A stretch of DNA of 64,000 bases, taken from assembly GCA_026710655.1 (NCBI GenBank), contig JAPOQN010000005.1, positions 1 through 64,000 on the forward strand, given 5' to 3'. Position 1 is the first letter of the stretch, and every line of letters starts with the position of its first letter. The position numbers were made by a program, and so were the translations under genes. The notes beneath the pieces are model-generated. The model had not been told where the DNA came from. It saw only the letters and a program-made list of their open reading frames with translations, and made no database searches. Source of the stretch: Chloroflexota bacterium (GTDB lineage Bacteria; Chloroflexota; Dehalococcoidia; Tepidiformales; Tepidiformaceae). Of this stretch, positions 1-10,858 are shown piece by piece.

Positions 1-1852
<1,852 letters not shown>

Positions 1853-1859
1853 GATGCGC

Positions 1860-1865
1860 AGTCTA
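1860..1865 (-). promoter_or_regulatory. -10 box of recQ (leaderless)
   Basis: TAGACT on the minus strand, then 7 bases, then the GTG start. There is no clear -35 box and no Shine-Dalgarno, so the transcript probably begins at the start codon. Confidence 0.55.
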
Positions 1866-1908
1866 GAACATTTGAGCGCAGGGCGGGCAAGCGCGGGCGC
1901 CCGACGGG

Positions 1909-1914
1909 TAGGCT
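1909..1914 (+). promoter_or_regulatory. -10 box of gatD (leaderless)
   Basis: TAGGCT, then exactly 6 bases (AGGGAC), then ATG at 1921. It mirrors the recQ promoter across the short divergent gap. Confidence 0.55.
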
Positions 1915-1920
1915 AGGGAC

Positions 1921-2721
1921 ATGGTCGACGGGGACGGCGTACGGCTGCGGCTGGCGCACCTGTATGCGGATGTGATGAACGTGTACGGCGACCGCGGGAA
2001 CGCGATCGCGCTGCGGTACCGCTGCGAGGCGCGGGGCATCGCGCTCGACGTGGACGGCGTCGGCATCGGGGAGGCGTTCGACCCCGGGAACTACGACCTG
2101 CTCATCGTGGGCGGGGGCGAGGACCGGGAGCAGCGGCGCATCGCCGACGACCTGGTGGCGCGGGGTCCGGCGATCCGGTCGGCGATCGAGGATGGGCTGC
2201 CGGCGCTGGCTGTGTGCGGGGGGTTCCAGCTGTTCGGCGAGCGTTATATCGATGCAGATGGCGGGGTGCTGCCGGGCATCGGGGTCTTCCGCATGGAGAC
2301 AGTCCAACCGGAAGAGGGGGCGGAGCGCGCGATCGGCAATGTGCTGCTGGGCACGGGCTTCGGAGAGGTGGTGGGATTCGAGAACCACGGTGGGCGGACG
2401 TGGCTGCACGGCAGGGAGGAGCGGTTCGGCACGGTGATCGCAGGCCGCGGGAACAACGGGGAGGACGGGTCGGAGGGGGCGCGGGTGGGGAACGCGATCG
2501 GCACCTACCTGCACGGGAGTCTGCTCCCCAAGAACCCGGCGGTGGCGGACTTCCTGCTGGAGAAGGCGCTGAAGCAGCGCTACGGCGAGTCGGCCGCGCT
2601 GGCGCCGATCGACGACAGCCTGGAGGAATCGGCGCGACGGGCGGCGAGCGCGATCACGCGGCGGGGAGACGGGGAGGGGCTGGGAAGGCGCCTGCGGGGG
2701 CTGTTGCGGCGGTCGGGGTGA
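1921..2721 (+). CDS. gatD: Lipid II isoglutaminyl synthase glutaminase subunit GatD
   Basis: Class I (CobB/CobQ-type) glutamine amidotransferase subunit. In the MurT-GatD complex it frees ammonia from glutamine so that MurT can amidate D-glutamate in the lipid II stem peptide. Visible features are GGGEDREQ near 64-71, the nucleophile in [10 protein letters not shown] (Cys99) and the catalytic His198 in [12 protein letters not shown]. The 266-residue length fits GatD, with a basic C-terminal tail. The family partner murT normally lies beside gatD but is absent here: recQ is on one side and groEL on the other. MurJ, encoded at 16.5 kb, would flip the product. Another CobB/CobQ-like amidotransferase is possible but less likely. 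Confidence 0.85.
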   Translation: MVDGDGVRLRLAHLYADVMNVYGDRGNAIALRYRCEARGIALDVDGVGIGEAFDPGNYDLLIVGGGEDREQRRIADDLVARGPAIRSAIEDGLPALAVCGGFQLFGERYIDADGGVLPGIGVFRMETVQPEEGAERAIGNVLLGTGFGEVVGFENHGGRTWLHGREERFGTVIAGRGNNGEDGSEGARVGNAIGTYLHGSLLPKNPAVADFLLEKALKQRYGESAALAPIDDSLEESARRAASAITRRGDGEGLGRRLRGLLRRSG

Positions 2722-2737
2722 GGGGCGGCGGGATTGA

Positions 2738-2764
2738 TTAGCACTCTTGCGGTAAGAGTGCTAA
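2738..2764 (+). promoter_or_regulatory. CIRCE operator (HrcA binding site)
   Basis: A perfect inverted repeat, TTAGCACTC, 9-base spacer TTGCGGTAA, GAGTGCTAA. This is the textbook CIRCE element bound by the heat-shock repressor HrcA. It ends 41 bases before the groEL start and overlaps the likely promoter. Confidence 0.97.
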
Positions 2765-2767
2765 CAT
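2738..2767 (+). promoter_or_regulatory. groEL promoter, overlapped by CIRCE
   Basis: A TTAGCA -35-like hexamer (2738-2743) lies 18 bases from TAACAT (2762-2767). The two CIRCE arms cover both boxes, so HrcA binding would block polymerase directly. The -10 is credible; the -35 is weak. Confidence 0.5.
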
Positions 2768-2805
2768 ACGCGCCATCGACTTTCGGGAGAGGTACAGAGA
2801 GGTAC

Positions 2806-4419
2806 ATGCCCAAACAACTTCTGTTCGATGAAGAAGCCCGCCACGCGATGAAGCGTGGCATCGACGCGCTCGCTGACGCCGTCAAGATCACGCTGGGGCC
2901 GAAGGGCCGCAACGTGGTGCTCGACAAGAAGTTCGGCGCGCCGACCATTACGAATGACGGTGTGACGATCGCCAAGGACATCGAGCTGGAGGAAGCGTTC
3001 GAGAACATCGGCGCCCAGCTCGCCAAGGAGATCGCCTCCAAGACGAATGACATCGCCGGCGACGGCACGACCACGGCGACCGTGGTGGGCCAGGCGATCG
3101 TGCAGGAAGGCCTCAAGAACGTGGCCGCCGGCGCGAACCCGATGTCGCTGAAGCGTGGCCTTGAGAAGGGCGCCGAGGCGGTCGTGGACCGCGTCGGCCG
3201 CAACTCGATCAAGGTGAACGCGCGCGAGCAGATGGCGCAGGTCGCGTCCATTTCGGCGAACAACGACCCCACCATCGGCGAGCTCATCGGCGAGACGATG
3301 GAGAAGGTCGGCAAGGACGGGGTGATCACGGTCGAGGAGTCGAAGGGCATCCAGACCGAGGTCGAGTACGTGGACGGCATGGCGTTCGACCGCGGCTTCA
3401 TCAGCCCCTACTTCGTGACGAACCCGGACCGCATGGAAGCGGAGATCGAGGATCCCCTGATCCTCATCACCGACAAGAAGCTGTCCTCGATCCAGGAGCT
3501 CCTGCCGCTGCTGGAGAAGATCGTCTCGCAGTCGAAGAACCTGCTCATCATCGCCGCTGATGTCGACGGTGAAGCGCTGGCGACGCTGGCGGTGAACAAG
3601 CTGCGCGGCACGATGAACGTGCTCGCGGTGAAGGCTCCGGGCTTCGGCGACCGCCAGAAGGACAACCTGGGCGACGTCGCGACGCTGACGGGCGCGCAGG
3701 TCATCTCCGAGGAGATCGGCCGGACACTCGACAGCGTGACACAGGCCGACCTGGGCAGTGCCCGCCGGGTGCTCTCAACCAAGGAAGACACCACCATCAT
3801 CGAGGGCCGTGGCAAGAAGAAGGACATCGACGCCCGTGTGGGCCAGGTCCGCGCCATCCTCGGCGAGGCGAAGAGCGACTGGGACCGCGAGAAGGCCCAG
3901 GAGCGGCTTGGCAAGCTGGCCGGCAGCGTCGCGGTTATCCGCGTCGGCGCGGCCACCGAGGTCGAGCTGAAGGAGAAGAAGCACCGCGTGGAGGACGCCC
4001 TGAGCGCGACCCGTGCGGCTGTGGAAGAAGGCATCGTGCCGGGCGGCGGTGTCGCCCTGCTGAACGCCATCTCGGCGCTCGACCGCGTGAAGCTGGACGG
4101 CGACGAGGACACGGGCGCCCGCATCCTGCGCCGCGCACTGGAGGAGCCCCTCCGCCGCATCGCCATCAACGCCGGCAAAGACGGCTCGGTGGTGGTCGAA
4201 GAGGTGAAGGAGCTGAAGAAGGGCCTCGGCTACGACGCCCAGCTGGACGAATTCGGCGACATGGTGGAAAAGGGCATCATCGATCCGGCGAAGGTAACCC
4301 GCGCCGCCATCGAGAACGCCGTCTCCATCGCCGCGATGGTCCTGACGACGAACTGCCTGGTCACGGAGAAATCGGATCCGACGCCCGCCGCGGCGGCTCC
4401 GCCCGCGCCGATGTACTAG
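2806..4419 (+). CDS. groEL: Chaperonin GroEL (60 kDa)
   Basis: ATP-driven cytosolic folding chamber subunit. The start at 2806 ([18 protein letters not shown]) is chosen because the open frame upstream runs through the CIRCE operator. Signatures include [17 protein letters not shown], the nucleotide-binding GDGTTTAT (85-92), [14 protein letters not shown] and [11 protein letters not shown]. The length of 537 residues is normal. The C-terminus ends in [12 protein letters not shown] and lacks the Gly-Gly-Met repeat tail of many GroELs. No groES is next to it, so the co-chaperonin must be elsewhere. CIRCE indicates HrcA heat-shock control, and a GC-rich hairpin follows the stop. Confidence 0.98.
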   Translation: MPKQLLFDEEARHAMKRGIDALADAVKITLGPKGRNVVLDKKFGAPTITNDGVTIAKDIELEEAFENIGAQLAKEIASKTNDIAGDGTTTATVVGQAIVQEGLKNVAAGANPMSLKRGLEKGAEAVVDRVGRNSIKVNAREQMAQVASISANNDPTIGELIGETMEKVGKDGVITVEESKGIQTEVEYVDGMAFDRGFISPYFVTNPDRMEAEIEDPLILITDKKLSSIQELLPLLEKIVSQSKNLLIIAADVDGEALATLAVNKLRGTMNVLAVKAPGFGDRQKDNLGDVATLTGAQVISEEIGRTLDSVTQADLGSARRVLSTKEDTTIIEGRGKKKDIDARVGQVRAILGEAKSDWDREKAQERLGKLAGSVAVIRVGAATEVELKEKKHRVEDALSATRAAVEEGIVPGGGVALLNAISALDRVKLDGDEDTGARILRRALEEPLRRIAINAGKDGSVVVEEVKELKKGLGYDAQLDEFGDMVEKGIIDPAKVTRAAIENAVSIAAMVLTTNCLVTEKSDPTPAAAAPPAPMY

Positions 4420-4468
4420 GCTCACCCTCCACCCGCCCGCCAACGCGGTGGGCGAACGAGGACCTGTG

Positions 4469-4501
4469 GCGAGGGGGCACGGCGAGAGCCGGCCCCCTCG
4501 C
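4469..4501 (+). terminator. Stem-loop after groEL
   Basis: GCGAGGGGGC (4469-4478) and GCCCCCTCGC (4492-4501) form a perfect 10-bp stem. Its 13-base loop can itself form a GGC-GAGA-GCC mini-hairpin. Only TT follows, so it is either a terminator without a strong U tract or an mRNA-stabilising hairpin. Confidence 0.6.
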
Positions 4502-4523
4502 TTCACATCCGGGGGTAGTGCCC

Positions 4524-4976
4524 ATGGCCCACTCGGAGAACGGCCTGCAGGTCGACCTGGAGGCGCTGCGGGAGCGGCTGGAGAACGCCGACCTGATCGT
4601 GATCGGGTTCCACGCCTTCCCCGAGCGGCTGCTGCTGGATGCGCGCAGCTCGCCCACGGAGGGGCCGCTGGTGGCGGTGGTGGCGCCGGTCACGAGCCTG
4701 CAGGAGCGCTACGCCTGGCTGGGGAAGCACCGGAGCGCGTTCGGTCTGCCGGACGACTTCACGTTTGCGATGTGGCCGCACTCCATCTCCCTGATACGCG
4801 AACACGAGGTGCTCGAACCGATGAGCGCACGCATGACGGCCGTCTCGAACGAGGCGGACCTGGCGATGTCGCGGGCGATCGCTCGGCTGGAAGTGCTTGA
4901 GCGCCGCACGATCCGGGAGGCGGTGCTGGGCGGTCCGGGCTGGGAATCGCTCTGGCCGGAAGAGGACGAGGACTAG
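4524..4976 (+). CDS. Conserved hypothetical protein, 150 aa
   Basis: I do not recognise this family. The ATG at 4524 is preceded by GGGGG at 8 bases spacing; a GTG two codons earlier is the alternative start. It looks like a small soluble alpha/beta protein. A hydrophobic strand (ADLIVIGFHAFPERLLL) is followed by a second (GPLVAVVAPV), an aromatic-rich middle (DDFTFAMWPHSISLI) and an amphipathic helix ending in acidic WPEEDED. There is no membrane segment or metal motif. It lies just past the groEL hairpin and converges on moaA. Confidence 0.7.
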   Translation: MAHSENGLQVDLEALRERLENADLIVIGFHAFPERLLLDARSSPTEGPLVAVVAPVTSLQERYAWLGKHRSAFGLPDDFTFAMWPHSISLIREHEVLEPMSARMTAVSNEADLAMSRAIARLEVLERRTIREAVLGGPGWESLWPEEDED

Positions 4977-4991
4977 CCCGGCGACCGGAAT

Positions 4992-5999
4992 CTAGCCGCC
5001 GATGTGGGACATCTCGACGCGCTTGAGCTCGGTGGTGGCATCGGTGCGGAGGTCGGAGTAACGGTCGTCGCGGACGCGCCAGACGCGAGCGATGGCGTCG
5101 GCCAGCTCCTCGTCGGTGAAGCCGCTCCGCAGGAGGGCGCGGAGGTCGAAACCGCTCGCCCCGAAGAGGCAGGTGAAGAGCTCGCCCTCCGGGGACAGGC
5201 GGGCGCGGGTGCAGTCGCCGCAGAAGGGCTGTGTGATCGAGGTAATGACGCCGATCTCCCCGCCCCCGTCGCGGTAGCGGTACCGCCGCGCGACTTCGCC
5301 GCGATAGTTCGGGTCGAGGGGCTCCAGGGGGAGGGCGTCGTCGATACGCTCGACGATCTCGGCAGCGGGCACGACGTGGTCGAGCACCCAGCCGTTGGTC
5401 GTGCCGACATCCATGTACTCGATGAAGCGCACGATGACGCCGGTGCCGTGAAAGTGGCGGGCGAGGTCGACGATGGTGTGGTCGTTGAGGCCTCGCTTGA
5501 CGACGGCGTTCACCTTGATCGGCCAGAGACCGGCGTCACGGGCGGCATCGATGCCCGCGAGGACCACGTCGACGCCAACTTCGACGTCGTTCATGGCGCG
5601 GAAGGTGGCGTCGTCGAGAGAGTCGAGGCTGACGGTGATGCGGGTCAGGCCCGCTTCGCGGAGGGGGCCGGCCTGGGCCGGAAGGAGCGCGCCGTTGGTC
5701 GTGAGGGTGAGGTCCTGGAGGCCCTCGAGGGCGGCGAGCTGCTCGATGAGGAGGGGCAGGTCGCGGCGGACGAGGGGTTCGCCGCCGGTGACCCGGATCT
5801 TCTCGACCCCCTGCGCGATGAAGATGCGCGAGAGCCGCACGATCTCCTCGTAGGTAAGCAGCTCCTCGCGGTCGAGGAACTGGAAGTCCGGGCCGAAGAC
5901 CTCCCGGGGCATGCAGTAGACGCAGCGGAAATTGCAGCGATCCGTCACGGACACGCGCAGGTCGCGCAGGGGGCGGTCGAAGGTATCGCGCACGGCCAT
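4992..5999 (-). CDS. moaA: GTP 3',8-cyclase MoaA (molybdenum cofactor synthesis)
   Basis: Radical SAM enzyme converting GTP to 3',8-cyclo-dihydro-GTP, the first step of molybdopterin synthesis. The N-terminal [4Fe-4S] site is CNFRCVYC (C22, C26, C29) and GGEP lies at 72-75. The second substrate-binding cluster is C260, C263 and C277 (CGDC, then FTC). The protein ends in the Gly-Gly tail typical of MoaA, needed for activity. At 335 residues it is full length. No other moa gene is near. A TAAGCT box 7 bases before the ATG and no Shine-Dalgarno suggest a leaderless message. Confidence 0.97.
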   Translation of the reverse strand: MAVRDTFDRPLRDLRVSVTDRCNFRCVYCMPREVFGPDFQFLDREELLTYEEIVRLSRIFIAQGVEKIRVTGGEPLVRRDLPLLIEQLAALEGLQDLTLTTNGALLPAQAGPLREAGLTRITVSLDSLDDATFRAMNDVEVGVDVVLAGIDAARDAGLWPIKVNAVVKRGLNDHTIVDLARHFHGTGVIVRFIEYMDVGTTNGWVLDHVVPAAEIVERIDDALPLEPLDPNYRGEVARRYRYRDGGGEIGVITSITQPFCGDCTRARLSPEGELFTCLFGASGFDLRALLRSGFTDEELADAIARVWRVRDDRYSDLRTDATTELKRVEMSHIGG

Positions 6000-6006
6000 C
6001 AGGGGT

Positions 6007-6012
6007 AGCTTA
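6007..6012 (-). promoter_or_regulatory. -10 box of moaA (leaderless)
   Basis: TAAGCT on the minus strand with 7 bases to the ATG at 5999. It overlaps a CCGTTAA heptamer that recurs twice upstream of the neighbouring MerR gene. Confidence 0.45.
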
Positions 6013-6063
6013 ACGGTCCCATCCGTTTCGTTGTGCTGGAGGGAGCCGATCGAGCCTCCGGCG

Positions 6064-6528
6064 TCAGTCGCGCGCGGCTACTGGCGGGACGGCCTCGGTG
6101 AAGCGCCGCAGCATCTCGTCGTGCTTCTCAAGGCGCTCGGCGAGCTGGACGCGCATCTTTTCCATCTTCTCGACCTTCTGGTCGAGGAGGGCGATCTGGC
6201 GGAGGGTGACCTCGCGGGCAATGCGGACCTTCTTGGCCTTCTCCTCGGCCTCGTCGTCCTTGTTCCACTCGGCGCGGATCTGCATGCGGACGTCCTCGGC
6301 CTCGAGCATCTCCTTGATGTCGGCGAGGGAGAAGCCGAGCAGCTCCTTGAGCGCCTTCACGCGGTCGATACGCTCCATGTCGGGGGGCGAGTAGAGGCGG
6401 AAGCCTCCGACCATGCGCGTGGGCGGGGGCAGGAGACCGCGCTCCTCGTAGTAGCGGAGGGTGCGCTGCGTCAGCCCCGAGCGTTCGGCCGCTTCGCCAA
6501 TCTGGAGGTAGCCGTCGTCGCGTTCCAT
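6064..6528 (-). CDS. MerR-family transcriptional regulator
   Basis: A 154-residue MerR-type activator/repressor. The N-terminal winged helix reads [29 protein letters not shown], split around residues 8-36, then [36 protein letters not shown] long charged dimerisation coiled coil (about 85-140) ends the protein. No cysteines are present, so it is unlikely to be a metal- or redox-sensing member; the ligand is unknown. It diverges from the DnaA-like gene across 246-276 bases (depending on that gene's start) containing repeated ACATCCGTTAA elements. Confidence 0.92.
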   Translation of the reverse strand: MERDDGYLQIGEAAERSGLTQRTLRYYEERGLLPPPTRMVGGFRLYSPPDMERIDRVKALKELLGFSLADIKEMLEAEDVRMQIRAEWNKDDEAEEKAKKVRIAREVTLRQIALLDQKVEKMEKMRVQLAERLEKHDEMLRRFTEAVPPVAARD

Positions 6529-6570
6529 GGCTGCTCGTTAGTCTAGCGGCGGCGGGACGCGCGTCAATCC

Positions 6571-6648
6571 ACATCCGTTAAGGGCCACCCGACCGGCCTT
6601 GCGGGGCGCGAGACCATAAGCCGAAAACCGCCGTCAAACATCCGTTAA
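6571..6648. promoter_or_regulatory. Repeated ACATCCGTTAA elements between merR and the dnaA-like gene
   Basis: ACATCCGTTAA occurs at 6571-6581 and again at 6638-6648, 67 bases apart in the same orientation. Each is preceded by GTCAA. CAATCCACA (6565-6573), overlapping the first copy, matches 7 of 9 bases of the DnaA-box consensus TTATCCACA. The protein that binds is unknown; MerR autoregulation or DnaA-type binding are candidates. Confidence 0.4.
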
Positions 6649-6774
6649 CGAAAGAGCGCGGACCGGCGAAAGCGGTTGCCGCCGCTGCCGATCGAGCGCT
6701 AGCCTCTCTAGGTCGCGTCGAGGGGCGCGGCATCCTCCGAATCATCACCGAGGACGAGCGAGCCGGGGGCGCAT

Positions 6775-8127
6775 GTGCGCTTCGGGGAGGGGACGCGCAC
6801 GCCCGTGTCAGACGACGGCCGGCAGTCACAACGAGCGCTGGGGCGGACCTGGCAGGCCGTGCTTGGGCGGCTGGAGCTCGAAGTGAGCCGCGCGAACTTC
6901 GAGACGTGGCTGGCGGGCACTACCCCACACTCCGTGCGGGGTAGTGAGCTGCTGGTAGAGGCGCGCTCGGCGTTCCGGGCGGACTGGCTGAACGCGAACA
7001 TGGCGCCGGTGGTGGAGCGCTGCCTGGGCGCGATCGAGGGGGAGCGCCTAGCGGTGCGGTTCGTTACGGCGGGGAGCGAAGCCGAACAGCCCAGGGAAGC
7101 AGCGGCGGAGGCAATCCGCGCTGAGCCCGACCCGCGGACACAGGTATTGGGGCAGGTGAACGGGGCGTTCACCCTGGCGCGGTACTTCCGCTCGGAGGGG
7201 AGCGCGCTTGCCGTGGCAAGCTGCCTGAGCCTCGTGGATGCGGGCGAGCAGGCGATCAGTCCGGTCGTCGTGCACGGACCACCGGGGGTGGGGAAGACGC
7301 ACCTGCTGCATGCGCTGGCGACGCGGGCGAGCGCGCAAGGCCGGCGCGTCGCCTGCCTGAGCGGGGAGGGGTTCACCACGGGTTACCAGCGGGCGCTGCG
7401 GGAGGGAACGGTCGAGGCGTTCCAGGAGTCGGTTCGGGGCGTGCACCTGCTCATCATCGACGACCTGCACGACCTGGCGGGGAAGACGGGCACCCTGCGG
7501 GAGCTGGTGCACACGCTGGACGCGGTCACGCACGCTGGGGGCGGAGCGGTTGTGGGGAGCGAGCTGCGACCGCGGGAGCTGGGGCTGCCCGAGCGGCTGT
7601 GCTCGCGGCTGGAGGCGGGAATCGTGGCGGTGGTCGAGCCGTTCGCGGGGCCGGAGCGGCGCGCGTTCGTCGAGCAGCGGCTGGTCGAACTGCGGGTGGG
7701 GCTGCCGGCCTGGTGCGTCGCGCAGTTGGCGACGGGGACGGGCTCGGTGCGGTCGATTCTGGCGGGGGTGCACGCGGCGGTGGGGCTGCAGCGGCGGGGG
7801 CTGCTGAGCGAGATGCGGCTGGCCGCGGAGCTGGGGGCGCTCGAACTGCACGGGCGGGGGGCGGAGACGGCGAAGGCGGTGATCGAGCGAGTCGCGGCGC
7901 ACTACGCGCTGGCGGCAGGTGAGGTGGAGGGGCGCAGTCGCGCGGGGAAGCCATCGCGGGCGCGGGCGGTGGCGGCGGCGGCGCTGCAGGAGCGGGGGTC
8001 GAGCTACAGCGAGATCGGGGCGCTGCTGGGCGGACGCAGCCGCAGCACGATCAAGGGACTGGCGGAACGGGGACGGTCGCTGGCGAGCGAGGACGCGTTG
8101 GTCGCAGGCCTGCTGCGGGCCGGCTAG
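6775..8127 (+). CDS. Divergent DnaA-like AAA+ protein
   Basis: The layout matches DnaA. A domain I-like start (TWQAVLGRLELEVSRANFETWL) is followed by an AAA+ core with Walker A GPPGVGKTHLLHAL (168-181) and Walker B LLIIDDLH (225-232). A C-terminal helix-turn-helix contains YSEIGALLGGRSRSTIKG. Bona fide DnaA has a GGRDHTTV-type signature there; here the Asp-His-Thr contacts to the DnaA box read Arg-Ser-Arg-Ser-Thr. No dnaN or other replication gene is adjacent. It may be a diverged paralogue or the organism's own unusual DnaA. GTG starts at 6775 and 6805 are both possible. Its stop overlaps the next convergent gene in CTAG. Confidence 0.75.
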   Translation: MRFGEGTRTPVSDDGRQSQRALGRTWQAVLGRLELEVSRANFETWLAGTTPHSVRGSELLVEARSAFRADWLNANMAPVVERCLGAIEGERLAVRFVTAGSEAEQPREAAAEAIRAEPDPRTQVLGQVNGAFTLARYFRSEGSALAVASCLSLVDAGEQAISPVVVHGPPGVGKTHLLHALATRASAQGRRVACLSGEGFTTGYQRALREGTVEAFQESVRGVHLLIIDDLHDLAGKTGTLRELVHTLDAVTHAGGGAVVGSELRPRELGLPERLCSRLEAGIVAVVEPFAGPERRAFVEQRLVELRVGLPAWCVAQLATGTGSVRSILAGVHAAVGLQRRGLLSEMRLAAELGALELHGRGAETAKAVIERVAAHYALAAGEVEGRSRAGKPSRARAVAAAALQERGSSYSEIGALLGGRSRSTIKGLAERGRSLASEDALVAGLLRAG

Positions 8128-8456
8128 GCGCCTTCGCGCAGGAGGGCGACGGCGGCGGCAATCCCGGCCGTCCCGAAGCCCGCAATCACCCCGGAACAGG
8201 CGGCGCTCACGAGCGAGTGTGTCTCCCCATCCCACGACTCCAGATCGACCTGGATAACGGTCCCGGCGACGGCACCGACGGCGTTCGCGATCGCGGCATC
8301 TCCGGCGAGGCCACCGGCGCCGAGGACGATGTCGCCGGTGGCGGCGTCCAGGGCAGCGGTCACCTCGGTGGCGGTGGCGCAGGCGCGCACCTCGACGCCG
8401 TCGGGGAGGGGAGGCGGGGTGACGCCGGGGGGCAGGATGACGAGGACGGCGGCCAT
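8124..8456 (-). CDS. Hypothetical small protein downstream of the CoA-transferase, 110 aa
   Basis: Not recognised. It is Ala/Gly-rich with alternating strand and helix character (MAAVLVILPPGV, then GDIVLGAGGLAGDAAIANAVG) and a hydrophobic C-terminal helix (GVIAGFGTAGIAAAVALL) that could be a buried helix or a weak membrane segment. Its ATG overlaps the CoA-transferase stop in TGATG, so it is translationally coupled as the last gene of that operon. Its stop shares CTAG with the convergent DnaA-like gene. Confidence 0.6.
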   Translation of the reverse strand: MAAVLVILPPGVTPPPLPDGVEVRACATATEVTAALDAATGDIVLGAGGLAGDAAIANAVGAVAGTVIQVDLESWDGETHSLVSAACSGVIAGFGTAGIAAAVALLREGA

Positions 8457-10858
8457 CAGAGGCTCGGGCCGGCAGCGTACTCGGGGGCGTCGTTGGTAGC
8501 GCCGGCGGCGTAGAGGGCCTCAATCTCGGTATCGCTCAGACCGAGCAGGGCCGTGAAGACCTCGCGGTTGTGCTCGGCGAAGAGGGGGGCCGCACGGACG
8601 ATGGCGCCGGGGGTCTCCTCGAAGCGCCAGGGGAAGCCAGGGGAGGAGTGCGTCCCCGCGACGGGATGGCGCACCTTTACGAAGTAGCCACGGTCGTTGA
8701 GATGGTTATCGCTGACGACCATCCAGTTGGGCATCACGGGGGCGGCGGGTACGCCCACTTCCTGGAGGGCGGCGGCAGCGGCGGGCACGGGCTGTTCGCG
8801 CGACCAGGCAGTGATGGCGGCGTCGATCTCGGCGGAGGCGGCGCGACGACCGTCGACGGTCGACAGGTCGGGGTTGGCGGCGAGATCGGGGCGGCCGACG
8901 ACATCGGCGAGGACGGCGAAGTCGCGTTCGTCGCGGACGGTGAGGGCGAGCCAGTTGTCGTCGCCGGCGCAGGGGTAAACGCCCTGGGGGGCGTGGACGG
9001 GGGAGGCGTTACCGATGGGCTCGGGAGCCTCGCCTGTGACGGCGTAGGTAAGCAGCTCCTGGGAGAAGAAGGGAAGGACGGCTTCGAAGAGGGACATGTC
9101 GATCCAGCGGCCGCGCCCGCTCGCGCGGCGGCCGTGGAGGGCGGCGAGGGTGGCGACGGCGCCGTGGTTCCCGGTGACGGGGTCGGCGTAGTAGCTGCCC
9201 GTACCGAAGTACTCGCCGGGCCCGTAGCCGAGGACGCTTGCGAGGCCGCTCATGGCCTCGATGTTGCTGCCGTAGGCGGAGTAGTTGCGCTCGGGGCCGC
9301 TGGCCCCGAAGCCGGCCATCGAGCACATCACGAGGCCGGGGTTGACCTCGCGAAGGACGTCGTAGCCGATGCCGAGCTGGGTCATGACGCGGGCGGCGTT
9401 GTTCTCGATGAGGCCATCGGCCCGCTTGACCAGCTCGAAGAGGATGGCACGGCCCTCGTCGGTTGCGAGGTTGAGGCAGATAGCGCGCTTGTTGCGGTTG
9501 AGCTTGTTGAAGTAGCCGGCGCGGTGGTAGTGGTCCGGCCAGATGTCGGCGGGGACCCAGGCGAGGGTGCGGGTGGCGGGCTTGGTGTGGAGCTCGACCT
9601 TGATGACGTCAGCGCCGAGGTCGGCGAAGTGGCGTCCGGCGATCGGTCCCGCCCAGTTGGCCGTGACCTCGATGAAGCGCAGGCCCGCCAGCGGTCCCCG
9701 GCCCGTGGGGGAGGAAGCGGGGGGAGGCGGGGGCGCGCCGGCGTTCGCCCAGGGGAAGTCGGGGGCGAGGACGGCCTCCGTGTGCTCGCCCGGGGCGGGG
9801 GCGGAAGCGGTGGGGGCGGGGGCGGTTCCCGGCAGGTTGTAGGGGAGGCCGGGAGCGAGGAGGTCGCGGTCGCCGAGGCAGATGGAACCGAACCAGTCGC
9901 GGGCGGCAAGCTGCTCGCTGGCGGCGACATCGGCCATGGTGTTCACCGGGGTAACGGCGATCCGAAGCTCCTGGGCGGCGTGGTAGATATCCTGCTTCGT
10001 GCGGGTCTTCGCCCACTCGCCGAAGGCTCCCAGCACCTCGTCGAAGCGCTCGGTCCAGACGAGGGGCTGCTGGAGGGATTCGTCCTCCAGGAGGTCGAAA
10101 CGCTCGATGAGCACGAAGAGGTTGGGGTAAGGCGCGAGGTTGAAGAGGAAGACGAAACCATCGGCGCAGGGGACGAAGATGCTGCCGGTGCGGCTCTGGA
10201 CGACCCCCTGGTGCGTCCAGATGGTGGTGAGCCAGGCGTGATCGTTGAGGATGGCCTCCTGGTGGGAGACCTCGATGCGCTGGCCCTGGCCGTGTTCGCG
10301 GGCGTGGTGGAGGCCGGCGAGGGCGCCGACGGCGGCGTGCGTGCCGGCGTGGAAGGCGACCTGGTGGCCGGGAAGGGCGAGCGGTTCGCGCTCGGGGTCG
10401 CCGCCGAAGTAGTGGTAGCCGCCGGTGGCGTACTCGGTGAAGGAGGTGGCCTGCCAGTCCGCGCGCTCGCCGCTGCGTCCATAGGGGGAGAGGGAGAGGA
10501 CGACGGCGCGTTCGTTGGCGGCCGCGAGGCGTTCCTCCAGGCGATCGGCGGCCTCGCCGCGCTCGCTGTGGATGACGATGTCGGCGCGGGCGGCGAGCTG
10601 CTCGATGCGGGGGTCGTCGAGGGGGAGGGTGGCGCTCAATTTGCCCGCGGCGAGCCAGGCGAAGAAGGCGCTCTCGCCCTCGACCAGGGGGAGCTCGGCG
10701 CGGGCGGGGTCGCCCTCCACGGGCTCGACCTTTACGACCTGCGCGCCGAGGTCGGCGAGGAGGCGGGCGGCGTAGGGGCCGGCCACGCCGGTCGCGAGCT
10801 CGAGCACGACGACATCGGCGAGGGGCGGGGGGGCGAGGTCGGTGGTGGGGGCGGTCAC
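8456..10858 (-). CDS. Double-domain CaiB/BaiF (class III) CoA-transferase
   Basis: Two class III CoA-transferase modules are fused in one 800-residue chain. The first (about 1-390) has DVVVLELATGVAGPYAARLLADLGAQVVKVE; the second (about 410-800) has RFIEVTANWAGPIAGRHFADLGADVIKVE (motifs abbreviated across the Rossmann start). Family members move CoA between carboxylic acids. Both halves carry Glu in the loop (SHQEAIL, SLFEAVL) where formyl-CoA transferase has its acyl-carrying Asp. The GTG at 10858 is chosen because the longer frame would overlap the preceding gene entirely; it forms a GTGA overlap with that gene's stop. Substrate unknown; nearby crotonases suggest acyl-CoA catabolism. Confidence 0.85.
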   Translation of the reverse strand: MTAPTTDLAPPPLADVVVLELATGVAGPYAARLLADLGAQVVKVEPVEGDPARAELPLVEGESAFFAWLAAGKLSATLPLDDPRIEQLAARADIVIHSERGEAADRLEERLAAANERAVVLSLSPYGRSGERADWQATSFTEYATGGYHYFGGDPEREPLALPGHQVAFHAGTHAAVGALAGLHHAREHGQGQRIEVSHQEAILNDHAWLTTIWTHQGVVQSRTGSIFVPCADGFVFLFNLAPYPNLFVLIERFDLLEDESLQQPLVWTERFDEVLGAFGEWAKTRTKQDIYHAAQELRIAVTPVNTMADVAASEQLAARDWFGSICLGDRDLLAPGLPYNLPGTAPAPTASAPAPGEHTEAVLAPDFPWANAGAPPPPPASSPTGRGPLAGLRFIEVTANWAGPIAGRHFADLGADVIKVELHTKPATRTLAWVPADIWPDHYHRAGYFNKLNRNKRAICLNLATDEGRAILFELVKRADGLIENNAARVMTQLGIGYDVLREVNPGLVMCSMAGFGASGPERNYSAYGSNIEAMSGLASVLGYGPGEYFGTGSYYADPVTGNHGAVATLAALHGRRASGRGRWIDMSLFEAVLPFFSQELLTYAVTGEAPEPIGNASPVHAPQGVYPCAGDDNWLALTVRDERDFAVLADVVGRPDLAANPDLSTVDGRRAASAEIDAAITAWSREQPVPAAAAALQEVGVPAAPVMPNWMVVSDNHLNDRGYFVKVRHPVAGTHSSPGFPWRFEETPGAIVRAAPLFAEHNREVFTALLGLSDTEIEALYAAGATNDAPEYAAGPSL

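Noticed and set aside
2734-2805. N-terminal extension of groEL from a TTG
   Set aside because: It would translate the CIRCE operator; family alignment starts at 2806.
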